A stretch of DNA of 64,000 bases. Source: Paragonimus westermani. Lineage: Eukaryota; Platyhelminthes; Trematoda; Plagiorchiida; Troglotrematidae. The DNA lies in the NCBI GenBank assembly GCA_008508345.1, contig QNGE01003493.1:1-64000 (forward strand). Direction: 5' to 3'. The notes under the pieces are model-generated. The model did no database searches. It was not told the origin of the DNA and was given only the letters and a program-made list of their open reading frames with translations. Made by a program: the position numbers and the translations under genes. Below are positions 1 through 10,585 of this stretch, piece by piece (the stretch's first letter is position 1; the number at the start of each line of letters is the position of its first letter).

Positions 1-115
1 AGCGCTTGCCGCGTTGAGGCATGCTGTGTCTGTCACTGTTTCGAATCCAGCCGAAGTCCTGACTTTTCACTGTTGGGTCTCATCTAAATTCATAAATCTG
101 CTACACTACTCATCA
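1..115 (+). mobile_element. Family B SINE, cut by the window edge
   Basis: It matches the reverse complement of 1337-1440: CGCTTGCCGCGTTGAG, B box TTTCGAATCCAGCCGAAG, GTTGGGTCTCATCTAAATTC and ATAAATCTGC. The D-arm part lies before the window. The tail reads ACTACTCATCAG, as does the end of family A. Confidence 0.6.
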
Positions 116-639
116 GTAATACTGTCAAGTTGGTCGACAAAAGTGTGCTACCGCTTTGGCATACGCACTGTTTTATGTGTTTCCCATGTAACTGACTATT
201 CTTTTGAACTCAACAATTGCATACTTGCTCCTAGTTTACAGTAAGAAAACCCTCGAAAGGCTGTTCATTTATCAAAGTATCAAACCACCAGTGATATGTT
301 AAGGTGGAAGTAGAACTCCATTCTGGTATACGTTTTCGGAAGATGTCGACGGTAAACTTACTTATGTGAAAGGAAGTTTGGATTAAACGAGCTTGTTGAA
401 ACCAGGTTACCCAACAATTCGCGGAGAGCTGCAGCATGTGAATTTGGGTCACTTAAGCTTACTGGCAAGTTTACACACTGACCATTCAGGATGGCACTCA
501 GACGCAGTGTCGGATTAGTTATAATGGGTAACTGAGTAAAACAAGCTGCTTAGGTGTGTTTCTCGCGTTAGAGCAAACAGTTCATAAGCTAAGCTGAGCC
601 AATTAAGAGAAAAATTGAGTCATGATCAATCGGATTTCT

Positions 640-770
640 TCGTTCTACACTTGCTATTTCTCCAAAAACCTTGTGCGGACTCAATAATTGGGGTTCGTTC
701 ATTGCGACATGTTCTGTCTTTTGTCAGCCGACTTTTAGCCAGCCCTTTCTGAAAAAACATTCAGACAACA
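640..770 (-). mobile_element. 3' half of the split family A SINE
   Basis: On the minus strand TTTTTTCAGAAAGGGCTGGC followed by TAAAAGTC matches the SINE body CTTTTCGGAAGAGGCTGGCT plus GGAAAGTC. Its junction carries the 12-mer ATTCAGACAACA (759-770), which is repeated at 1119-1130 beside the 5' half. Confidence 0.5.
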
Positions 771-1118
771 TATAAAACATCCTTTCCCAGTTAGGAATTT
801 GAACATTGAAATCAGAAGACCGGTTTTGCAAGATGGTAATACCATTTCGTATGTTCTCCTCAGTTGCTAACACATGACAGCGGTGAAAATAAAAAAATAT
901 TTAAGCGAATTAAGTTCATGCAACAAGTCAATGTATACACTGGTCTTTCATTGGTCAAAACCATGGCAGACGGAGGTTCAAGGTCAACAACTTGATGCAT
1001 GAACTTAATTGGCTTAAATATTTTTTATTTTCACCGCTGTTATGTGTTAGCAACTGACGAGAACATACGAAATGGTATTACCATCTTGCAAAACCGGTCT
1101 TCTGATTTCACTGTTCAA
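771..1118. mobile_element. Hairpin (fold-back) element with 12-bp flanking direct repeat
   Basis: Two arms (799-929 and 989-1118) are inverted copies of each other with about six differences or indels. Shared blocks include CAGAAGACCGGTTTTGCAAG, ATGGTAATACCATTTCGTAT and ACAGCGGTGAAAATAAAA. The loop is about 60 bp. The direct repeat ATTCAGACAACA at both borders looks like a target-site duplication within the SINE. There is no coding capacity, so it is a non-autonomous element of unknown class. Confidence 0.65.
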
Positions 1119-1250
1119 ATTCAGACAACAATTTCACGCTCATTACGGCTCTTCAGTAGTGCGCTTCGCTGCAGCAGCCGGGATCCGAACTTCGGCTACG
1201 CGTTTATCAGGTAAGTGTGTTACCAGCCTCACCCATGACATCATATTAAG
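1119..1250 (-). mobile_element. 5' half of a family A SINE split by an insertion
   Basis: Read on the minus strand it has an A-box-like GGTGAGGCTGGTAACACAC, a B-box-like AGTTCGGATCCC, and a hammerhead-like stretch (1124-1162) with GCACTACTGAAGAGCC, GAAA and GTC. The core base changes (CTGAAGA keeps the N position, but stem I no longer pairs) suggest decay. The 3' half continues at 640-770 after a 348-bp insertion. Confidence 0.55.
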
Positions 1251-1324
1251 GACAACCAAAATCAGGTTGACCATAATCCTCTAACGTTTCACAGTAACCA
1301 GGCTATCGTTTAATAATAGTAATG

Positions 1325-1478
1325 ATATTACTAATAAGCGGTGGCAGATTTATGATTTTAGATGGGACCCAACTGTGATGAGACAGAGCTTCGGTTGGAT
1401 TCAAACCAGCGACAGACATAGCATGGCTCAACGCGGCAAGCGCCCTACCAGTTGAGCTACAAAGCTCTGACATTTCAC
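1325..1478 (-). mobile_element. Family B SINE with tRNA-like head
   Basis: Minus-strand positions 1468-1385 fold like a tRNA. AGAGCTT and AAGCTCT form a perfect 7-bp acceptor stem, TAGCTCAACTGGTAGGGC gives the D arm and A box, and TGGTT-TGAATCC-AACCG gives a T arm and B box. The middle has a weak anticodon arm and an overlong variable region, so it is not a working tRNA gene. A non-tRNA body follows (AGTTGGGTCCCATCTAAAAT) that is shared with the copy at position 1. Confidence 0.65.
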
Positions 1479-4400
1479 ACTTGGGTTTCACGTAAGTTAA
1501 CGATGGTTTTTTCCTCCGAAATTGAGAAGAATTCCTAGTCTTGAAGTAATCAGTCAGACTAAACTTAACAGTTGTTGTGTCGTATCCCGGGGGATGAGGT
1601 AATCTGAGAACCACCTACAACAAAATGTGTCTGATTGTTCAACTTTACATACTTGAATTAAAGGAGGTTTTGTTGACACATCCATGTTTACTTTCTACGA
1701 TATTTCATAGCAGTCCAACTAACATTTTGTGTAGTTTGTGTGAGGTTCAGCAAAATCAAGCCGCGCATCACAATCAGGTGGCTTTAGCTGATTGAGTTGT
1801 CTCGATTGTTTCGGACTGGATCTTAGCAGTCAGGCTGAACAACATCCACTGGAATCGGATGTACTGAAAAAGAGGTAGTCAGTTTCATTTTCTAAGAAGT
1901 CCTGAATGGTGGTTTGCTCAACAAACCGTGAAAGGAGCGAAAAACTCGTGTTCTACAGTGATCACCATATTAACATGTTGGTAATTAAACAGACTCGAAT
2001 GATCCACTGACCAAATACACGTCAGTAGTACACAGCTCGATCCAGTGCTGAGAAGACGGTGTAGTAATTCATGAACAAAATGTGTATTTGAACAGATTAT
2101 TTGCACCCGGGTATGAACATGGTTGCGTTTAGTTCTTAAGATCGATTCCCACATATTTTGGTGTGACTATGTTAATCTTCTTTTTTAACCACAGTTGAAA
2201 TAAGTCATGAGAAAAAACAGTTCATTATATTTTATGTTTTCCTCTACAATACTACTTTTCATCATTTCTATTGCTTGCCCTACTTAGATGGTCAGTGGAC
2301 AAAAACACACTGCAGTATGTCGGAGTAAACCCAACCCGTGTATACTTGCAGGAAAGGAATGACAGACTGCCTATATCTGCGAATCTGTGTCAAATTAAAT
2401 TTATTCACAGTCACAATGATTCTAACGGCTTCTCTAGTAAGCCAAACGATTTAAAATTTATGTAACCAAGCGAGCGGATTCGGTGAATTAATTACCGTAA
2501 TCTTTAAAAAACTTTCATTGTTCGAACTGTTACTTGCTGATACTGAAGAATGATCTAGTGAATAATCTGTTTTGGAAATTTACATCAGTGAACCAATTAC
2601 GTTGATGGTCGTAGCACGTTTTCTCAAGCAAGCAACTGCGATGAAATGAAGTGTGATTTAATCGGCCGAAGAATGAATAACCGATAAAGGGATCGTTTGT
2701 TAACTGAAATGTTCATTCTCGTCAAGTTTATGAGGCTGTTCGAAAACGAAAATAAAGTCAATAGATTGTTAAGAGTAAAACGGAGTTGAGCAAATTTTCC
2801 CGTTTTATCAAACAAAACCTAAGCGTTCACATTCAGCAATGAAGCGGGATAAACAAATGTGACGTAAGTGAGTTACGCATACAGCGGAACGACAAACAGC
2901 AAAATAATGAACTTTTCCTCCAAAATTACTGCAGGCTCTCACGGATGTCTCGCTAAACCACGGTAGAATAAAAAGTATTATTGATTATTACAGAAACAAC
3001 GTCAGAAAAGTGTTGCCAACGAGAGGGACTTTCGACGTGAACAAACATTGCAGAAAGTTTAGGTAGAGTTCGTGTTTACTGATAGAATGCCTAAACTGAT
3101 GAGATGAAAAATACAGTGTTTAGGTCGCAGTTGATCGGTAGATAGAGAGAGGTCTAAAGTATAGTGTGATAAATATGAACTGCTCATGAAAAGATTGAGT
3201 TGGTGCTAAAATAATTGGACCGACGGTCGTTGTCTGAATGTACTTGTGCCAAACTGGTGAGTAAAACAACGCGCTAGTTTCTATCTTAGTCCTCTAAGCG
3301 GAATGGTTCCAATGGGAAGTTCACATTCACATACGAAGATTTTGTTCATTCACAATTTCGAGTGGAAATAAGTCACTGTACTAACTCACCTTAACAGCCC
3401 CACGAACAGGACTACCCAACTAGACTGAAATTAAGGATCTCATTTACCGCACTTAGTAATGAACAGAAAAGCCTTCTAAAATGTAATTGTGAATTGTAGT
3501 TGTGAATCCATTGTGTGTGGGATGTTTCCCACTATGGTCAAGAGGATGAATCCGTAAAAATGTCCATCACAGTTCAGATGCTAGCGCAACCGCTTCTCCG
3601 CAATTAGACTTTCTGCACATCGTGTAAAAGGAAATTTGCTTAACGATGCTCACAGCCAACAAAAATGTTAAGTCGTGGTTTCACCTAACAAACCACCCCA
3701 ATAATTTTTTCAATAACGTCTTTCTAATGACCCACTCGTATCAGACCCGAACTTTAGTGGGATTCGAACTAATGAACGGTATATTGTGTTTGTCGAACCA
3801 CATAGCAGTAGATTTATTTCTGCTGTTTATTTTCGCTTTGTTTGCAAGGCGAAGGTACAGGGACAAGAATAATCAACTATTCGTTCAGGAGAACAATACG
3901 ACAGACATCACATCATGCAAAATAAAATTTGGGGTCGTGAGCGGCTGTAGTTTAAGATGCTACATTGAGGCGGATTAACCAACAATCTATTAGTTTAATC
4001 TAAAACATAGTGTATACGTCTATTTTTGCAGGGAGAGGCATCAGAATGTAGTCCACCCACGACTTCGTCTTGGTAACCCAAAAGTTTTGATAAAATATGA
4101 CAACAAAATCTAGAGTGCTGTACATCGCTCATTGTAGAAAGGAGGTCCACAGACTACGGAACTGATCTTAGTTCGTTCAATGAAACGTCTGCAAAAGCAA
4201 CGACGTACTGTGCAATCGTTGAGGAAGGATGCAAATATACAACAAATTTTCATCAGCTTGTGAGTAAATGATACTTGCTTCATCTGTTTTAGATGAAACA
4301 CTAAAAGGTAAATTTGGATAAAACCAGAAGAAACACGTTTGAAGCATTTCAAAGCAAATATGATGAAGAAACCAGAGCAGATTGTAAACCCACAATGAGA

Positions 4401-5327
4401 TACCCGGGTTTCGTCTACCTGTGTATCAGTAAAAGTACCATAAAAGTCTCCTAGCTTACAAACATTAACTAGCGAAACTAGATCATCCTGATATTTGTCG
4501 ATATTGATGTGGTAGCAATGAAGACAATGCATCAAATAGTCTGTAACCCACTACATACCTGTAAATAATTTTGCTGTCTTCTGAAAAAATATGGAAAGCG
4601 CGTTTCAAGGGAATGTATACAAGAGCAAGTAATGCCAGTTTGGAGGGCATGCTATTTCTCTTAACCAATGTTCATATGGCTTATCTGCAAGTGACGCCGC
4701 CACCAAAGATTTTGAAACTGTAATTACACAAAAAAACAAAAATAACCCGATTCTTTCTCTCTAATACCGCCGTCTTTTAGGGAAGGAAGTTCAAAACGGA
4801 TTGTTGCAAATTAAAGCAACGTACCACGTAATGAATTGTCACGTGGTGAATACCATCAAACCAACATGCTTTACGACAGGTTTCTCCAAATCTGAATTAG
4901 TCAGGTGGAGATTGTTTGCATTGCGAACCGAGGGCCAATTCTTTGGACCAATGTTCCTATATTCATTTCACGAAGATGTTAACAACATCTTTGGTGAGGT
5001 AACTTTATATAAGTAGAAATATAAGTTGTATTTTTCGGCCGGTTAGTACGGAGAAACACGGTGGCCGGTTTACACTCTCAAACTAACATTCCGTTGTGAA
5101 AATTATCGTTCCTAGCTAAGCTAATAATGGTCAAAATGAGAGCTGAACCAGAATACTTACTACTGAGAATCAAGTTCTAATTTACAAAATCGCACGTGCT
5201 ATTTACATTCAGTAAAACATGCAGAAGTTGGGCATTTTGTCTGTAACTATTGTTATGAAATAGACTGAGCACATCCGAATCAATGCGGAGTTAATGAATC
5301 ACGCGACCGAAAATTGCATTCACTCAC
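1479..5327. other. No supported gene
   Basis: AT-rich sequence. The 141-codon minus-strand frame at 4110-4535 has no recognisable domain. A tRNA-like block near 3740-3790 (minus-strand GTTCGAATCCC) is too degenerate to call. The 17-mer AGCGGAATGGTTCCAAT near 3300 recurs near 40330. Confidence 0.5.
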
Positions 5328-5469
5328 ACAATCAATGTAATTGCCAGTGGTTGTGTAGAGGACAACAAAGGACGATTGCCTGTTATGAAACCAGCTTATA
5401 CTGTCTATCCCATCTGGCGAATCCGAGTAAAAAACGACACAGGTCAATGTGGAGCTGGTGCCCTTCCGG
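5328..5469 (-). CDS. Candidate Ig-domain exon, possibly a later exon of the same gene
   Basis: A 142-nt segment lies between an AG (5470-5471) and a strong donor, TGT|GTGAGT. It starts with one base of a split codon and then encodes 47 residues. The pattern STLTC, 14 residues, then W (SISWFHN), then FVVLYTTTG matches strands B, C and C' of an Ig domain. It is on the same strand as the Ig gene and downstream of exon 2, which fits a multi-Ig protein. Against it: the tract before the acceptor is poor in pyrimidines, an upstream in-frame stop forces use of that acceptor, and no exon joining it to exon 2 in matching phase was recognised. A closing D-x-G-x-Y-x-C exon is not visible below it. The call rests on motif spacing only. 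Confidence 0.4.
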
Positions 5470-8400
5470 CTGCCCATCACAAACCATTAATTAACAGCTA
5501 TATTGATCGTACGTCACCCTACTCATCACAAACCGTAAACCTCAAGCGGAATTAGCGTAAACAACAAGTCACGTAGTGAAATCAATTGGTAACTAAACAA
5601 CAAGAACATAAATAACTGCAGCTAAGGTAAAAAAACCGAACAATCTTATTTTCACTAACCCAGGTGAGAGCACTTAGTTTGAGTAGTAGTGTGAGCAAAT
5701 CATCAACAACCTCTACTGGTGCGATACACGAAAGGCTGGCAATTACAGAATGTACACAACAAAATGTGGTGGATGAAGAGGTGAATATTATAATCAACTC
5801 ATAATCTTAAGTTTAGCTAATTTTGTAACGTTGAAATACTAGTACAACGTGGTGGTATTCGAATGAGCTATTGAATTCGATCAGCCCCATGAGCGGTTTT
5901 TAGTTGTGGCGACTATGAAGGTTTTAAATATTTACTGCACCAAATGGTGAGGTAAGTTCATGCTAGTACTGCACCGTAACCTGTGCTTATTTGAATCCAT
6001 TGAGCACAGGTGAGCAGAAAGAAAGCTGAATCGATGCCGCTCGTGTGAGAAGTATCGATAGTTCACAGTAGTCTTTATACGTTCAGTTTTTCGAATGCCG
6101 TCTATGGAACATCAGGTTCAGCTGATAGAAGTTTTGGTTCTCTGCAAAAGGGCCGCTGTTTTGGATTTTGTTCCGGTTCTCCATACAAGGTAATTCCAAA
6201 CAAGTGAATGTCGGCTTAAGATTGGAGAAAATATTTCTCAAATAACAATTTCCTGCTACCCCCGGACCTTTGCAATCCAAAGCCACTAATATTGTCAGTC
6301 GATGAGAGTTCTCACCAAAGTCATTGTGTGGTACCATTCTGAGTGGCATCAAGTCAAACTATTTAAAGTAGGCGTAACCGCTAAATGAGAAAGAACTTTG
6401 GTCTAATGGTGGTGGGGCTTCACTGATGGTATACTGTAACTAGAGCGGAAGTATCTACATAAGGGAAGTCTTTAGAAGTTTGCAGATTGGTGGAAACTCG
6501 TACATATTCTATATACGTAAATCCGTCTCAAAAGATTCACAAATGAAATACAAGTCAAAAGATGGTTTTGGCTCCAGGGGGTCAGCAAAAATGAGTTCAA
6601 AGGAGAAAAACAGAGGATAACCACTGTACAGAAAACATACAGCAGAAAACGAGTGACTAACGTCAACAGTGAGGATTGGAAGATGTTCGTATTACACTGC
6701 AATGATCCCGACGACAAATTTCTTTGAATATTTGGTTTGACGTCCGAATGTGTGCATTAAATCCGCATTTGAATTCACCTGATGATATTGTAGTTAAGAT
6801 AGACTGAGTAAACTCAGACGCTAATCGAGTGTTCTTTGCAAATTAGAGAGAGCCTCTTTGATGAGGGTTATATGCGATAGATATGAGCAGTTTTCCCGAG
6901 GTTGAACGAACACGGCATTTTCTGAATTTGAAGAATGACGTTAATAGAGTACTGTTTGCGCAGAAATGAAACGCAAGATTTTAACATCGTGTTAATTTAT
7001 CGTGGACATGACTGACAACTTATATTAAACTATTCTTGGCCAAGCTCCTAATCCACCCCCACAGGTCAACAACTACACATATTTGTCAAGAAGTTTCTTA
7101 TACATGTTTCTCCGTTCGATTCAGATTTGACGTCCAGTTATTACTTTCTTGAAATGCCTTTCATTCACTTCTAGCTGCGTTTCCATCACAAGTGGAAACA
7201 GTCAGAAGGTTCATCCTTCTAATCAGCAGATGAACGGTAAAGTGTGATCAAAGATTTTCTTTCTGCTGTGAAAACTGGGAAAATTACAAATCGTCACTCC
7301 ACAGACAGAAGTTTTTCACAGCCCGCTAACTGGTATGGGTATCTTATTTGCCATGGAGAAAGTTAGAACAAGACTACTGATATTGGCAGTGGTAGGTATT
7401 TGTTGGTCGAGTTTCTAAAGAAGAACACTACTTTCTTCGTAAACCTGCTAATTTACTATCCACTGCGTATACTAAAGCTTACATTATAAGCAGATTACTA
7501 TTTTCTGAGTTCTACACATGTCGCTTATATGGTAGGATCTGTGATCATGATCCACAAGCAATGCGTACATAAAATGCACGAACAGCCGGACGCTTGTCTT
7601 TAGAATGCGATGATCACCCAATATAGACCAAAACTATTCAGGCAATTTGTAAACTATTCACGAGTTTAAAGAAGAATTATGCCTACAAATTTCATATAAC
7701 CAATTGACAATTGCCGAGCCCGTGGTGAGAGAAGTTTAGCCTGAATATTGTGTTCGCCAAGCTTCATTACAAAAGTTGCACTTTCCTGGTGAGTTCAAAT
7801 CAGAACGAAACTGCTTGTAGGCAAGTCACAGTCACCATTCAACGAACTAGTTGACTTTTGAAGTCAAACGGGTTGAAACACCTGTTCATCTGCTTCCAGC
7901 TATTGAATTGAAAACTAAAGACCAGTTCTATAGAGGTAAACAAAAAATATTTAAGAAAAAAATGCGTCAGTGTTTCAGTGAATAATTATATACAAAACTG
8001 CAAGTAATCAGTGACCGCTTCTATATGAAATTTGTCTTGTAGAGTGAAATTTCTTGTGTCTAGTTAGATAGCTCTATTTGGTGAAATATTTTCACCAGCA
8101 AATTTGTTTTCATTCCTCCTGAAATGGTATCTGTAAACCTTTGGTGGTTGACTTAAACAACACCCAAAGCCCGGTCAGCAATTGTCCATGCCACTAATCC
8201 AACATGTACTAGTATGTTGTGAGTTTGATTCCAACCGCTTGCAAAACCTTTTTAAAACCGTTTAGGTGCATGGAAAATGTTTACTAATTTACAGCCAGCG
8301 TCAGTTATCATTACATCGTGATTCGGTAAGATTGGCTCCGAATCACCAATTGTGGGTTTAATTCGCTGGCCGGTTCGCCTTCGATGTGACAGTTGTGTCA

Positions 8401-10073
8401 GCCACTTAGTTGATGGTCTCAAAACTCCTTCGTTATCGCTGTCAGTCTTACCCTGATAACCCTTAGTCAGTGAGTGTAAAAAAGGAGGCAAGTTGCAGAT
8501 GAATATTATCTCAACAGTGGTGCTGATCGTTATAATTTATCACTTGAAAATCTCCAGTTTGTACATCACGGGATTTCAAGAAATTGGGTTCTATACTTCA
8601 ATGTGACGTCAACCGCCACCGATATTTACGGGAAAACCGGTTATGACCTATTTATCACCTATGTAGATCACACAACTTACTAAAAGCATGCTACTGTTCG
8701 ATATGTTAGTCCACTTCACTTTGTTGGTGAACGCCATTAATATTTTATAGAAATATTTAAAACAAACTTTTGAAATACACCTTTCCAACCGTCCCCACAT
8801 TCATGTTCTGTGACTATCCTAGCTTCAAATCGGTGGAAGTTGCTTCTGTTGTATCTCCGCTAACTAGAACACTATCTGTTCTGCTATGCCTCTAACGTGA
8901 AGATAAATCATTTCCCATATCTCCAGCAACAGAACAAAAACCAATTGTCCAAATTTTGGAACGGATCAGCTGTGTAGAACTAGCGTTTACACAACTGGTC
9001 AGGTTACCCAAACAGAAGTTTGACAACGCTACAACCTCATCATTTTCACAGAAAACCAACTTGTAAAATTGGCTTTAAATTCTCGTTCGTTATATTAATC
9101 AGGTTGATAGATATGTTCGCTTCAATTTGTTGTTCCTGACAGAACTGAACGTTCTGCTTGTACAGCTATACCTCCAAATCATTTTTTCACGGAAATAACA
9201 ATGACCGTTTCACTAAAAATTGCTAACTACTGAAAATTTTTATTTCTGATAATGTCTGCTCGGCATTTCTCTGTTTACAAATCCTGCGAAGTTGTATTCT
9301 GCCGAGAATGTTTCAACAAAAGCCGACCACCTTACGAAAACGTTCCTACTGAATGTGTTTGCGATGCATTCTCGTACAGTTTCCTACACACATGTATGAC
9401 TTAATGGGTGTCCGTTCCTGAACATAGTAACTAGGTTAACTTGTGTTTGAGTGGACTGCTGTCTAACACTGTATTGCAAGTGTTGTTTGTTTTAGGCGGA
9501 AAAAACCCACAGTGGTCTCCTTAGAAAGTTTTGATTATCAAAGTTGCTAAGCTTGTTCAGTAAACTCGGTTGTTTCAAACTATCTGGACTGTCTTGATCA
9601 AGGGATAATCGATTGTGGTAGTCAACAGAGATGTTGTATTTCTCTCCTCGTAATAAATGGATGGTTGGTTATCACTCACAGGGGATTACTGTTAAGCGTT
9701 CACATGTTGTTGCTTGCACATGCTCGTAATAGTATGGACGGACTAGAACAGAGAAGTAAGAAACAGTTTTTTGCACAATGTATCTCTCTCACACAAATTT
9801 CGCTGCATCTAATCAAGAATGTATTCTTACCGGTAAACGCCAAACGTTGTCTCATGATTGAATTTCCGTGAGTGTCGGTCCGCTTACTTAGGCAGAAGGA
9901 AGCGACATTCACGCAATCGGGGTAACGAACGCGTTCCACTTTGGGTTCGAAAATCGTCCACGGATGCCACTCTGTCGGACTCAAGTCAGAATGCGACAGT
10001 TCACAAGGAATTAGCAACATCGGCCACCCGACACTCGTTGGTATTAATGAGTCGTCGGGAACTTCGTTAGCTT
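5470..10073. other. No supported gene
   Basis: Missing exons of the Ig gene would be expected here, but none could be identified. A 50-bp plus-strand stretch ending at a GTAAGT (5951) is open but short. The frame at 8252-8491 (minus) has no recognised domain. Confidence 0.5.
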
Positions 10074-10133
10074 CAGGTTGAACATCACTCCCATTTGCTC
10101 ACAGCCTTCGCATTCAGAGAGATTTCTCAGCCA
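10074..10133 (-). repeat. 3' fragment of a family A SINE
   Basis: CAGGTTGAACATCACTCCCA and TTCGCATTCAGAGAGA match the reverse complement of the SINE tail (compare 48430-48490). The match stops after about 60 bp. Confidence 0.45.
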
Positions 10134-10310
10134 ACTTGAAGTTAACCAAATCATCAACTACTTATCGGTAATCTAAAATATTGTCAAGCAGGCTTAATGA
10201 GATCAGTGGTTTCCACATCTCTTCTAAGTCCCGTTCGCGGGATATCGCTTGAAGTTGACAGGACAGTCAATGTCTGCTCTCGAGGCAATCCGACAAACTG
10301 ATCATTGCCC

Positions 10311-10585
10311 ACATGCAAAAGTGGTTGCGCGTTAGATTTGATAATTCGGTCGTGCCTGATGTGGGGTGAATGGCGCAGTGATCAACGAGGTTGCCTCAGG
10401 AAAGCGCGGCTGGAATTCAACTCCCAACCGTGGCAAGGATATGCACTACTGACCAGATCCAGTGAGAGCAAAATTCGGGTTTAGTGCTTCTCTCCGAAAC
10501 AGGGTGCTTGGTAAGTCTATCTGAATGCAAAAGCTGCGATTGAATATGAGAGATGCGCAAATTTAGACTGGTTGACACGTCGATC
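10311..10585 (+). mobile_element. Family A SINE, older copy with dead hammerhead
   Basis: Head and boxes match: TTCGGTCGTGCCTGATG, ATGGCGCAGTGATCAAC and CGTGGCAAGGATATGCACTA, followed by the tail element GAATGCAAAAGCTGCGATTG. The ribozyme region (10443-10487) keeps stem I, but the core has CTGACCA for CTGACGA and lacks the GUC, so cleavage is not expected. Confidence 0.7.

Noticed and set aside
1195..1216. A strong plus-strand donor ATCAG|GTAAGTG with an open frame before it
   Set aside because: It lies inside the promoter part of a family A SINE read on the opposite strand.
3088..3124. CCTAAACTGATGAGATGAAA followed by TTTAGG, looking like a hammerhead with perfect stem I
   Set aside because: No stem II, and the bases before stem I are GUG, which hammerheads do not cleave.
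4110..4535. A 141-codon minus-strand open frame
   Set aside because: No domain; AT-rich with hydrophobic and cysteine-rich composition typical of chance frames.
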